A DNA stretch of 64,000 bases from a virus. The position numbers were made by a program, and so were the translations under genes. Of the stretch, positions 29,701 through 36,084 are shown piece after piece. Within the stretch, counting starts at the first letter, position 1. Each line of letters opens with the position of its first letter. The notes below the pieces were generated by a model. That model saw only the letters and a program-made list of their open reading frames with translations, was not told the DNA's origin and made no database searches. The stretch is taken from positions 1 to 64,000 of IMG/VR virus record IMGVR_UViG_3300028115_001816. The stretch is one strand, 5' to 3'.

Positions 29701-31032
29701 GTTTTTAGTTCTCCTCCAAGAAACGGAGCTCATATACATGCGTTTGTGTATAGCCAAGAAACAGATAGAGATGCACCAACAAGAATAGCATTACAAACTA
29801 CAACACTAACTTCAGGTACATTCATATATGCATTAGATAATACAGTAAATTATGCACAACCTTTTAGTGCAAATACAGTAGTAGAAATAGATAATGTAAG
29901 GCTGCGTCCTGCAAACTCTGCATACTATACAGGTGATGGAGCAACAACACAATATAATATTGCGGGCACTGCAGGTGAATCTACAATTGGAAATATAAAT
30001 GATATAGGTGTTACAGTTATTTCAAAGTCTACAGGACAAGCACTAAATGGTGTAAGAGATATAGATTTTACTGTAGCCACAGGAGTAAATTTCATAACAC
30101 TTACTACTGCACCTGCTGACGGTGATACAATAATTGTGTATAACAATGCAGATGCAGAGTATATAATTAGTGCGTCCGGTGAAGAAATTGTAATTAATAG
30201 CTCAGTAAGTTTTACAAGTAGTAGTGTAATGCGTGTCAATACTTTTGCAAATCACGATCCTTTACGTATACAAACTAAGGTATACGAAGGAGACCCTGGT
30301 GGAGGTAGATATCAATTTGATAGAACTATTACTGATACTGCTTATCTTTGGGTAACTTTAGATGGACTTAGAATTCATCCAGGAGAATTTAGTGTTGAAA
30401 ATAATGAAATAGTAATGAGTGAAGTCATTAGTGATACTTTGACTGCTAGTAGTTTAATAGTTGCTACTCATATAACTGAAAATACAATGGGTCCTAGTAC
30501 AGGTTTTAGAATATTCCAAGACATGAACGGAAACATAGAATATTTAAGATTGTGTAAAGATAACACTACTACTACAGTTTTGCCTGCTCTACCTACAGAT
30601 ACGAAGATATATGTGAACGATGCAAGTGTCCTTCCGTATATAGAACCAACAAGTGAATACCCAGGTGTAGTGTTTATTGGCGGCGAAAGAATAACTTATT
30701 GGGAAGTAAATTTAGAGGAAAATTATATTACAGGATTACGTAGAGCAACAAACGGTACTGCTATGGTACAACGTATGACAGAAGGCTTTTTAGTAGTTGA
30801 TGGAGGAAAAGATCAACTATTGCCTGCTACAAATACGCATACAAATACTTGGTATAATGCAGGTTCAGGTACTGCAGCAGACGGTTTAGGATTACAACAA
30901 TCTACTACTACAAATGCAAACTTTTTAAATGCTTGCCAGGCAGAAATTCCTAATTTTAGAGCAGAATTGAATGCCGGTGAATATATGGTTGACGACTATG
31001 TAGTTGATGACTACGTAGAAGTAAGACAATAA
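17764..31032 (+). CDS. giant baseplate wedge protein in gp7 position, with FG-GAP propeller
   Basis: 4422 aa, the largest gene of the window, coupled to gp6 by TAATG. The first about 400 residues (IGRKFAPNFTVGDGYIQE, FVDFDKLVNYGEYFWLPAGP) are the conserved start of the marine-phage gp7-position wedge protein. Residues of about 2190-2830 carry seven FG-GAP-like units, for example DRFGEAVAAG..IAVGAPE, ANFGKSVVM..FVGAPGD, DNYGYSIDCD..VVGAPN, EQFGYSVAID..IGSPGE, ENFGRAVAFD and DQFGFSVAFN..VGSPQD. These are as expected for a seven-bladed beta-propeller. Further on are repeated GDGS..F / VDG beta units. T4 gp7 is 1032 aa, so most of this protein is added domains that may contact host or fibres. The gp7 name is inferred from position. 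Confidence 0.7.
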   Translation: MALKKSSVLLPSVFQTIKNEKFLNATVDQLISEPNLKRFNSFIGRKFAPNFTVGDGYIQEASVDRQNYQLEPAVVSRNDANQIEHLTGYIDFVNKLGYNNVDTTRHNDLFSQQYYNYSGFVDFDKLVNYGEYFWLPAGPDSVQVFNSIVDTEKTYTVYRSGDDIRFDSTTADPNRTIILARGGTYNFELSETGNPFWIQTETGTSGISSYSTATSTREVLGVSNNGATTGTVTFTVPDVDTQNEEINAVQAANPDFATDLTYRQIHNQPYSTFIDTHGGIDKQTIIDGKTLVFVNTSTISSDWSSAPITEGGFGSSFDETTVIDIENRYDVYNIEIQTIDSVDTIILTRVTDWPQGQKVKIKQGDSYGSREFFKGGDSLPKLIAPYTAGATTLYYQDGSVENKFGKITLVEIDEISPIDIENDIVGKTVYTSDNDVTFTNGLKVEFNSDVTPSTYASREYFVEGVGQPQGITLTPVDELLTPETYSVSSSDGFDTVAYDAGGWDGTLNAPTTQDYIVINRSSPDRNAWSRGNRWFHRAVIEATAGYNEYTAVIDDSARAKRPIIEFYGGLELYNMGTTSKAPVTVVDTTQTDAFSNVNGSTGYFADGIDLQQDNTVIFSADTDSDVSNKVYRVDIVDQDANISTDPIINLVQIDTVADGDCVLSTLGATNQGKQYWLDGTTWRTAQQKTTINQDPLFDIFDPDHVSFSDQTKYPSSNFVGNKLFSYKRNGNAAPDAILNFGLTYKNFSTLGDIVFDNNFDTDKFQYTKNTGNVNVILRSGHVHQFDAQGARSLYNGWTKVLEQSVQYQVVSYDVTANELYSFEIGASVDTTKTIQPLRVFVNGKFIAPSKYTHLVQSEREYVVFTNKLAVDDVVTIKFFSNTKASNSFYEVPSNLENNSSNATFPTLTLGQMRNHVTTFSTFIQDLSGVAPGNSNIRDKNFRGYPGDILQHSAGLITPIYALTNNEANVIKSINYVKNEYTKFKNSFIDNINKLDLDLTNPSKCVDDIITHMVGKKTSAFPFYYSDMLPWGSQKSQVVYTIDDSTEVEFEFTTQFDLTSISNRGVLVYKNTTLLVEGKDYTFDTVEAKVLLTTNNLGTSNIGLAVNDTITIVEYSNNEGSFCPPTPSKLGLYYKFEPYKYTDNTYTTAKTVVQGHDGSTWIGYNDIRDDIVLEFEKRVYNNIKTQYKTNLFDFSEVKPGYFRSSLTNLNESNNIIRSYFGEWALKNKVRLQENTITDNTNLFTWNYTTSVNTLNRERIPGYWRGIYRWFYDTDTPHTTPWEMLGLSVKPMWWDDRYGEAPYTSGNTVLWEDLRDGKLYSDATGTTFTTVTNRKRPDLLTIIPVDPQGNLRAPGEFLTEGTVVTNNNEPWAFSDGSPAETAWVRSSEYPFVMQILAANLRPAKYGALMFDTNLLEYNAVYDQILQTGKSYRPALNDLQMHGTLLTDGTVQKAEGYNQFISEYITSTGFSINDTITNFKNLELNLCYGIAGFTDKKYLKVVAESVTPSSESENIFIPDENLNIFLKKSLPLERILYSGVQIIKRTNGYELQGYDTENPFFKIIPSERTTNPYEHTVGQNTYFEFQQYENVIANIPYGTVITTKQQVFDFLVSYQRYLLSKGFVFDGITSRGDKNDFVTGGKEFAFWTDQNWETNSVIVLSPFSEGLKLNRALATVDDITVNGSPKDANGSIINPKFYDVTRIDNFVEIILDKENTQLYSVQLDPIQYEHAIVLDNQTIFNDVIFQPELGNRHDRLKLIGSKSGDWNGTLHAPGFFLNEDKINIWQSYVDYKKGDLVSFQNKTYSAKYEITGSNIFNFDDWNVVNNMQTGLIKNLTNKASQFKEFFEIDGLNLEDGVDKLGKGTIGFNQKDYLAGLGLDDVSQVKFYQGMIKQKGTGSAINKLIDAKLTNLDQSIDYFEEWAFRVGEYGSIDSNQVIEAIIPEENATNNPVVIHYHNNGELSTLTDDDHYHIQQKDLYKTPNNYTSDVFPIRDSNTDTKNDLDTAGYARLDDVDYTAFTADELVDLSNNLAVIGKGDKIWTATDTNNTWSIRRVDETLSTITSVQSTGNGYLIYTTDTNHGLVKDDFVIIRAQQPIGKVAKIFEVSSPNSFTIADTTTEADIQNVSIPMFKLSNVRFTQASDLSSYTPINGWNNKEVVWVDKDKENKWSVLQNTRPWTTTGIKSTASVTASDNLGTSITINAQGTLAIAGAPEQDAGAIIPFRRAESGALVEGNIRTDATIGDSLDRFGEAVAAGIDYIAVGAPETETGTGAVFIYFVDVAGDLNRRPTIRPSGLSSSANFGKSVVMSGNGRYLFVGAPGDNTIYAYTLVTIPESSVAVDTITSDTSAIYSINFTPISQETLNVVDQNGKVYLPNKDFTLSGPSQITFTANPANLLQIVVRQQDYFALSDTITPFDSMSGDNYGYSIDCDYSGRNIVVGAPNASVAGTDSAVIADAGEVSVISQVVQQFAGDGSTKIFTTQETLQTKIFVEVDGILQTETDNADVPTDNDGSSEGFYLRSSNTITFKYSPASGAKIVVYTGTYFEKQKIDQNVTGQTPSTGEQFGYSVAIDSRGTMIAIGSPGEDEIDIDTGSVFVFQDSGKNYGTVTTNTPHNQTSGDTFYIDNRLITVTSSADNPSNLASDINLASIPGVTASVNSNGAIVITSTNTEEYNKLTINPGTGQMFARDDVFEIFKFTQKINHPQGASNENFGRAVAFDKYINNVTLLGGTRNLVASSDKASTRLSVRFDVESNSNKENYLDATTTFDAEGTTFTDKRTESGAAYLYELLDAHSATIDNPDKLVFGQQLTTTNVATADQFGFSVAFNDNRIYVGSPQDTIVRGSVTLTNSGSVYEFNNDNRLSSWTAIRNEDTRIDVTQINRVALYNKNTKEISVFLDYIDPVKGKIAGVANAELSYVSKTDPAMYANSLWSYKYKHRLWWDTSTVHYLNAEQSDLDYRKNYWGTTFPGSTIDVYEWIESNVPPSEYTGEGTVKDVNLFTSANVYNSSSDSTQLRYYFWVSGRTDIPTEAEFRTISADSVRSLIEDPKAQGLPYVTFLDRDAVALYNCKDYFADQDTVFSVNYDVVKNEGVLHSEFELFGKGNTDQDIPTRIYNKLVDSLAGSDSVGNIVPDPFLSEVEKYGVLTQPRQSMFVNRASALKVLVEYCNKIFKTAPFAKNSTMTKLLSSENIPTVNSGEYNKSVDTLAERDYLNTAILSTGYKVLVLEDESKSDYWTIYSLNADKTWLLVNIQGYNTADYWSYATYYATGYDSTTVPNFQVPTEADLQTLTTAVEGDVAKVVSNDSGDMSMFALDNNGTWNEVITEKGTIQFNASLYSFATLNSNFQATGFDNDGFDFGSFDKVPTQEIRQIFDALTNDIFVDTYKINMNELFFRLMEYALNETSFTNDWIFKSSFISVAHKLRSLDQYNTFKYDNTTFIENFIEEVKPYKTKIREYISKYDKVDQFDGDTTDFDLHPFYDSELSFFRSPSGDYSGDEVLQTQGLNKPWSENYGYRLDSISIVNAGSGYLTDPTVTISAPQLAGGVQATATATTNGDIITSITMANKGSGYTSEPTVTITGSGTGILVSPRLVNNTVRSFDTTIKFDRITYSSDIKDWTANTAYTTGDIVAYQNTTTQTQEVYTVTADFTSGTTFSVEDASGTTVLTVKADEDFTNTADRIHAYYYPSSGMIGDDLELLQKGTGYLGTKVTGPGFDQNPGFDSSNFDVIGFDNFEIDEEGLAVLAGVDTVFRGTEFADDAIGSEYIVRGYVADGYTSRVSLGLDPESIIVDGAGFVDTYNSHAPEELIPGRVYDTLDMEVYTHPSHDYEVDGGSPQIQHTSYSNLLDSFSEGFVEPGYVEGDYVSLTGTTISQRDFQYGDPTKSSEDYEYLIVYQNDLRIYNFTTNYTDKTVTLTDPILATDSIHIYAYSQVGEKLIGEYTEIGDGSSVNFLLGNTPAQTKQTLVFVDGVETSVTVSEQDDRTLIVFSSPPRNGAHIHAFVYSQETDRDAPTRIALQTTTLTSGTFIYALDNTVNYAQPFSANTVVEIDNVRLRPANSAYYTGDGATTQYNIAGTAGESTIGNINDIGVTVISKSTGQALNGVRDIDFTVATGVNFITLTTAPADGDTIIVYNNADAEYIISASGEEIVINSSVSFTSSSVMRVNTFANHDPLRIQTKVYEGDPGGGRYQFDRTITDTAYLWVTLDGLRIHPGEFSVENNEIVMSEVISDTLTASSLIVATHITENTMGPSTGFRIFQDMNGNIEYLRLCKDNTTTTVLPALPTDTKIYVNDASVLPYIEPTSEYPGVVFIGGERITYWEVNLEENYITGLRRATNGTAMVQRMTEGFLVVDGGKDQLLPATNTHTNTWYNAGSGTAADGLGLQQSTTTNANFLNACQAEIPNFRAELNAGEYMVDDYVVDDYVEVRQ

Positions 31033-31038
31033 TGTGTT

Positions 31039-31046
31039 GATAAATA
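31039..31046 (+). promoter_or_regulatory. late promoter element GATAAATA before the tail-fibre gene
   Basis: GATAAATA, one mismatch from T4 late TATAAATA, in the 51-base gap between the giant wedge gene and the fibre gene, 37 bases before the ATG. An AAGGATGAGG Shine-Dalgarno region follows. Confidence 0.5.
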
Positions 31047-31083
31047 CTCTTATACGCATTGATATACTAAGGATGAGGATAAA

Positions 31084-33891
31084 ATGGCAATAACACTTAG
31101 AGGAAATAAAAGTCAAGCACTGACATTTAATGAAATGGACGGTAACTTTACTGACTTGGATGGAAGAGCTACAACGCTTGAAGGTAGTACTGTACAAACA
31201 GTTAATGGATTAAGTCCTACAAGTAATGCAATAACAATAACCACTGCAAACATTACTGAAAATACAAACTTATATTATACTGATGCAAGAGCCAGAGCTA
31301 GTATAAGTGTTGTTGATAGTGGAGGTGATGGTAGCATAGGTTACAACAGCAGTACAGGGGCAATAACTTATACTGGACCAAGTGCTTCTGAAGTAAGAGC
31401 TCACTTTAGTGCAGGTGAAGGCATTGATATATCCTCCGGTACAATATCTGGTGAAGATGCATCCTCATCAAATAAAGGCATAGCATCCTTCTCTGGATCG
31501 GAATTTACAGTGACATCAGGTGATGTTGCAATTAATGACGCAACAACCTCTGCTAAAGGTATTGCTTCATTTAGTAGTGATCATTTTGACGTATCATCAG
31601 GTGCAGTTACAATTAAAGCAGACAGTATTGATGATACTCATATAGACTTTGGTACAGGCACAAATCAAGTTAGTACTGCAGATATTCCTGAAGAAACTAA
31701 TTTATATTATACAAATGCACGTGCCGATTCACGTATTTCTTCTGCAAGTGTTGGGGATTTAAGTGACGTTGATATAACAACTTCAGCACCAAGTGCAAAT
31801 GATGTATTAACATGGAACGCAGTGGATGGTGAATTTCAGCCAGCTGCAGCACCTGGTGCGGCAGGTGGTGAAGCAAACACTGGTAGTAATGTAGGTACAG
31901 GAAGTGGATTATTCAAAACTAAAGTAGGTTCTGATTTACAATTCAAAAGTATAATTGGTACAGATCCAATTGTTGCAACATCAAATACAAACGATGTAAC
32001 TTTAACTTGGGATCCTGCAGCAGATCTTGATATTAATTCAAATAAATTAAGAAACGTCACAGATCCAACAAGTGCTCAAGATGCTGCAACTAAAGCATAT
32101 GTAGATAGTCAAGTAAGTTCAGTCAGTACAACTGCAATTAGTCAAGGTAACAGTGATGTTACTGTAACAGACAGTGGAACTGGACAGGTAGTTACTACTA
32201 TTGATGGTACTGCAGAATTAACAATAGTAAGTGCAAGTGCAACATTTGGTGGTAACATAATTATACCAGATGCAGGCAATATTGGTAGTGCAAGTGATAC
32301 AGATGCTATAGCAATTGCATCTGATGGAAATGTGACATTCAGTCAAGATGTAACTGTGACTGGTGATTTAACTGTAAATGGAGACACAACAACTGTCAGT
32401 ACTACTAATATGGTAGTAAGTGATAACTTAATTGAACTTAATAATGGTGCATCAAGTAACGCAAACGATAGTGGTATTGTTATTGAAAGAGGAAGTACAG
32501 GCGATAATGCATTTATAGGTTGGGATGAATCATCTGATAAATTTATAGTAGGTACAACTACTGCTACAGGTGCAAGTACAGGTACTCTTGCAATTACAAC
32601 AGGAACACTAGTAGCAAACGTTGAAGGCAATGTCACTGGTGACGTAACTGGTGATGTAACTGGAAATGCTGATACTGCTACAAGTGCAGCAACTCTTACT
32701 ACAGCCAGAGCAATTGCACTAAGTGGTGATGTTGTAGGAACTGCAAACTTTGATGGTAGTGCAGGAATAAGTATTTCTACTACAATCCAGGCTAATAGTG
32801 TTGCATTGGGTACAGATACAACTGGTAGCTATGTAGAATCATTAGTTGCTGGTGCATTAATTGATTTACAAAATAACACTGGTGAGGGAGCTACTCCTAC
32901 TATTGATGTTGACTTGTCGGAACTTACAGACGGTACAGAAGATATCATAGGGTCACAAGACGAATTAGTTTATCTGGATAATGGAAGTCAAAAACGTAAA
33001 CTTATTTCAGAAATATCAATTGGTGAATTTACAACTGCAAATCAAATTGCATTAGGGACTGATACAACCGGAAACTATGTTGCCGCAGGTGCTACAAGCG
33101 GTAGTGGTATTAGCGGTAGTGTAAGTAGTGAAGGTGGAACATTTACAGTTACATCAAACGCAACTAATGCAAATACCGGTTCAACTATTGTATTCCGTGA
33201 CGGTAGTGGAAATTTTAGTGCAGGTACTATTACTGCTAATTTAACAGGTAACGTTACAGGAGACGTAACAGGTGATCTTACTGGCAATGCTGATACTGCT
33301 ACAACTGCTACATCTGCAACAAGTGCAACGTCTGCAACAAGTGCAACTACTGCAACTACTGCTACTAATGTTACAACAACAGATAATACTGCAAACAATG
33401 AAACAGTATACATTACATTTGTAGATGGAACAAGTGGCGGACAAGGTATCGAAGTTGATAGTACAGGATTAACATACAATCCAAGTACAAACACATTAAC
33501 AACAAGTGTTTTTAGTGGAGAAGCAACTGCAGCACAATACGCTGACTTGGCAGAAAAATACACAACTGATGAAACATATTTACCAGGAACAGTAATGGCA
33601 GTAGGTGGTGATGCAGAAACAACTGCAGCAAGTGCAAGTTCACAATACATAGCAGGTGTTATATCAACAGATCCTGCGTATTTAATGAATAGTGGCTCAG
33701 ATGGACAAGCAATTGCACTAGTTGGTCGTGTACCGGTTAGAGTAGTTGGTAGTGTAACAAAAGGACAAGCAGTATTTGCAACAGATAATGGTGTAGCAAG
33801 TACAGATGGTACAGGCCCAATCGTTGGAATTGCATTAGAAACAAATAGCAATTCAGACGAAAAGAGTGTAGAATGTATGCTTAAGGTGTAA
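31084..33891 (+). CDS. tail-fibre-like structural protein
   Basis: 935 aa. The N-terminus GNKSQALTFNEMDGNFTDL is the attachment-type start common in marine myovirus fibres. The body is Ser/Thr/Asp/Gly-rich with LYYTDARAR and LYYTNARAD units. It also has two copies of a GNVTGDVTGD..TGNADTAT module, the first followed by LTTARAIALSGDVVG. The C-terminal about 110 residues, from QYADLAEKY through GTVMAVGG and PAYLMNSGSDGQAIALVGRV, form a compact domain that recurs in the 34617-36071 product. Likely a trimeric receptor-binding or baseplate-attached fibre; the exact T4 counterpart cannot be named. Confidence 0.75.
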   Translation: MAITLRGNKSQALTFNEMDGNFTDLDGRATTLEGSTVQTVNGLSPTSNAITITTANITENTNLYYTDARARASISVVDSGGDGSIGYNSSTGAITYTGPSASEVRAHFSAGEGIDISSGTISGEDASSSNKGIASFSGSEFTVTSGDVAINDATTSAKGIASFSSDHFDVSSGAVTIKADSIDDTHIDFGTGTNQVSTADIPEETNLYYTNARADSRISSASVGDLSDVDITTSAPSANDVLTWNAVDGEFQPAAAPGAAGGEANTGSNVGTGSGLFKTKVGSDLQFKSIIGTDPIVATSNTNDVTLTWDPAADLDINSNKLRNVTDPTSAQDAATKAYVDSQVSSVSTTAISQGNSDVTVTDSGTGQVVTTIDGTAELTIVSASATFGGNIIIPDAGNIGSASDTDAIAIASDGNVTFSQDVTVTGDLTVNGDTTTVSTTNMVVSDNLIELNNGASSNANDSGIVIERGSTGDNAFIGWDESSDKFIVGTTTATGASTGTLAITTGTLVANVEGNVTGDVTGDVTGNADTATSAATLTTARAIALSGDVVGTANFDGSAGISISTTIQANSVALGTDTTGSYVESLVAGALIDLQNNTGEGATPTIDVDLSELTDGTEDIIGSQDELVYLDNGSQKRKLISEISIGEFTTANQIALGTDTTGNYVAAGATSGSGISGSVSSEGGTFTVTSNATNANTGSTIVFRDGSGNFSAGTITANLTGNVTGDVTGDLTGNADTATTATSATSATSATSATTATTATNVTTTDNTANNETVYITFVDGTSGGQGIEVDSTGLTYNPSTNTLTTSVFSGEATAAQYADLAEKYTTDETYLPGTVMAVGGDAETTAASASSQYIAGVISTDPAYLMNSGSDGQAIALVGRVPVRVVGSVTKGQAVFATDNGVASTDGTGPIVGIALETNSNSDEKSVECMLKV
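33295..33369 (+). repeat. Ala-Thr-Ser/Thr triplet repeat inside the fibre gene
   Basis: About eight in-frame nine-base units of the type GCN-ACN-TCN/AGT/ACT encode consecutive A-T-S/T triplets (such as SATSATSATSAT). The units are near-identical in DNA. They follow the second NADTAT module and precede the C-terminal domain, so they probably form a variable linker. Confidence 0.6.
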
Positions 33892-33893
33892 TA

Positions 33894-34559
33894 ATGAAAG
33901 ATAACGATATGGAAAAAACGGATATTGAACAACCTCAAGCACCAGAAAGTGCAATTAAAGATACTAGCGGTGTAATGATGGAAGGACACATTCGTATTTT
34001 TGATCCTGAAACAGGTGAAGATTACGTTAATAAAAGAAATGCTATACACTATGAAAATATGAGCGAAGCACTTGCATTAAGTATAGCAAACAAAACAACA
34101 GGTTTTATACATGAAATGAGTTTTGGTAATGGTGGCACTAGTGTAGATCCTACAGGTGTTATTACGTATCTACCAGCAAATAGCAGTGGTAGTAATGCAA
34201 ACTTATACAACCAAACATATTACAAAGTAGTAGATGATAATAGTAGTTTGAATACAGATACTGCTAGAAATAAACTTACAATTAGTCATACAACAGGACA
34301 AATTTACACTGATATAGTTGTAAGTTGTTTGCTTGATTACGGTGAACCTAATAGTCAAGCGGCGTTTGATAACACAAGTAATTTTAATGATACATATACA
34401 TTTGATGAGCTTGGTTTAAGAAGTTGGACAGGTACAGTGAACACAGGTAAACTGTTAACCCATGTTGTTTTTCATCCTGTACAAAAAAGTTTGAATAGAC
34501 TTATACAAATAGATTATACAGTTAGAATACAAACATTGACTAATCTTAGTAGTATATAA
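33894..34559 (+). CDS. conserved marine T4-like virion protein
   Basis: 221 aa. After a charged N-terminus, the segments KRNAIHYENMSEALALSIA, EMSFGNGGTSVDPTGVITYL and HVVFHPVQKSLNRLIQIDYT are of a kind I recognise from T4-like marine phages, where the protein has no agreed function. It starts 2 bases after the fibre stop and lies inside the late fibre block, so a virion or baseplate-appendage role is likely. No catalytic motif is visible. Confidence 0.6.
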   Translation: MKDNDMEKTDIEQPQAPESAIKDTSGVMMEGHIRIFDPETGEDYVNKRNAIHYENMSEALALSIANKTTGFIHEMSFGNGGTSVDPTGVITYLPANSSGSNANLYNQTYYKVVDDNSSLNTDTARNKLTISHTTGQIYTDIVVSCLLDYGEPNSQAAFDNTSNFNDTYTFDELGLRSWTGTVNTGKLLTHVVFHPVQKSLNRLIQIDYTVRIQTLTNLSSI

Positions 34560-34579
34560 TATACTATGTTAATTTAGTT

Positions 34580-34587
34580 GATAAATA
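34580..34587 (+). promoter_or_regulatory. late promoter element GATAAATA
   Basis: GATAAATA, identical to the element at 31039, in the 57-base gap before the fibre-like gene, 29 bases before its ATG. A GCGGAG Shine-Dalgarno follows. Confidence 0.5.
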
Positions 34588-34616
34588 TTACTAACGAATA
34601 GCGGAGCAACTTAAAG

Positions 34617-36071
34617 ATGGCTTATACAGTTAATAAAACCAATGGCACAATCCTTGCTACAGTAGCAGATGGTACAATTGATACAACAACTGATCTTACA
34701 CTAATAGGTAAGAACTATGCAGGATACGGTGAATTTTTTAATGAAAATTTGGTAAAATTATTAGAAAATTTTGCAAATACTAGTGCACCTAGTAGTCCAA
34801 TTGCTGGTCAAATGTGGTGGGATAGTACAAACAGTTTATTAAAAGTTTACACAGGTACTGCTTTTAAAACAGTAAGTAGTAGTACTTCAAGTGCAAGTAC
34901 ACCTACTACAAATGTTACTGGTGATTTATGGTGGGACACAACTAACGGACAGTTAAAGGTTTACAACGGAACAAGTTTTACAACTATTGGCCCAAGTTTT
35001 ACAAGTGGCACAGGAACTTCAGGTGCTATTGTTGAAACAGTAACTGACAGTGGTGCAACAGATCACGTAGTAGTAAAAATATACACAAACAATACAGTGG
35101 TAGCAACAGTATCAAAAGATGCTACATTTACTCCGCAATCAGCTCTTTCAGGATTTGCAACAATTAAACCAGGTGTTCAACTTTCAACTGCAGTTTCAAA
35201 TGCAAAATTCCAAGGTACTGCAACAGATTCAGACCAACTAGGTGGTATTGCTGCAGCAAACTTTTTACGTAGTGATGCAAGTGATAGTACAAGTGGCGTA
35301 CTTAGTGTACTTAATGATACAGGAATTGTTGTTGGTGTTGACAGTGACTTTACGGTAGGTGTTAGCGGAAGTGACATTAGTTTAAGTAATGCAACAAGTG
35401 ATGGTGATATACTAATTAAAGTGAATGATGGCGGCGTTGTTTCAACTGCTATGACATTTGACGGTGCTACAAACCGTGTAAGTGTTGCAGGAGCACCAAC
35501 CGATAGTTTACATATTGCAACAAAAGCATATGTTGATGCTACAGTATCAGGTGCAGGAGCACTAGCAACCACAGGTGGTACAATGACAGGTGATATACTT
35601 GTAAGTGGCACAGTAAACTTTGGTAGTAGCGGAAATAGAGTTAGTACAGTATTTGCAACAACATTTAATGGAACTGCTACTGCAGCTGAATATGCTGACT
35701 TGGCAGAAAATTTTGTACCAGACAACAATTATGCACCAGGCACAGTAGTTGCACTAGGTGGTGTAGAAGAAATTACTGCAGTAAATGAAGAATTATCAGA
35801 TAAAGTGTTTGGTGTTGTAAGTAGTCAACCAGCATATTTAATGAATAGTGCTCAACAAGGCGGTGCACCAGTTGCGGTAGCCGGAAGAGTGCCTGTAAGA
35901 GTTACAGGAAGAATAAATAAAGGTGATAGACTTGTTAGTGCTGGTAACGGACTTGCAAGAGCAGCAAATACAGAAGAATCAATAAATGCTTTTAATGTAA
36001 TTGGTAGAGCAATTCAAACTAAAAATACACTAGAAGAAGGCACAGTGGAAGCCTTTGTTACCATTAATTAA
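34617..36071 (+). CDS. tail-fibre-like structural protein
   Basis: 484 aa. The N-terminal domain (VNKTNGTILATVADGTID, then LIGKNYAGYGEFFNENLVKL) is followed by two QMWWDST / DLWWDTT repeats with LKVYNGT, typical of phage fibre attachment regions. The last about 120 residues repeat the C-terminal domain of the 31084-33891 protein (EYADLAENF, GTVVALGG, QPAYLMNS, VAGRVPVRVTGR). It has its own late promoter and a good ribosome site. Likely a second fibre or a fibre-associated protein that assembles with the first. Confidence 0.7.
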   Translation: MAYTVNKTNGTILATVADGTIDTTTDLTLIGKNYAGYGEFFNENLVKLLENFANTSAPSSPIAGQMWWDSTNSLLKVYTGTAFKTVSSSTSSASTPTTNVTGDLWWDTTNGQLKVYNGTSFTTIGPSFTSGTGTSGAIVETVTDSGATDHVVVKIYTNNTVVATVSKDATFTPQSALSGFATIKPGVQLSTAVSNAKFQGTATDSDQLGGIAAANFLRSDASDSTSGVLSVLNDTGIVVGVDSDFTVGVSGSDISLSNATSDGDILIKVNDGGVVSTAMTFDGATNRVSVAGAPTDSLHIATKAYVDATVSGAGALATTGGTMTGDILVSGTVNFGSSGNRVSTVFATTFNGTATAAEYADLAENFVPDNNYAPGTVVALGGVEEITAVNEELSDKVFGVVSSQPAYLMNSAQQGGAPVAVAGRVPVRVTGRINKGDRLVSAGNGLARAANTEESINAFNVIGRAIQTKNTLEEGTVEAFVTIN

Positions 36072-36084
36072 CGGAGAAATTTAA

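Noticed and set aside
33075-34049. 324-aa minus-strand reading frame opposite the fibre genes
   Set aside because: Antisense of repetitive Ser/Thr/Ala codons gives long open frames by composition; product is low-complexity Val/Pro/Ser with no motif.
35177-35728. 183-aa minus-strand reading frame
   Set aside because: Antisense of the fibre-like gene at 34617; composition only.
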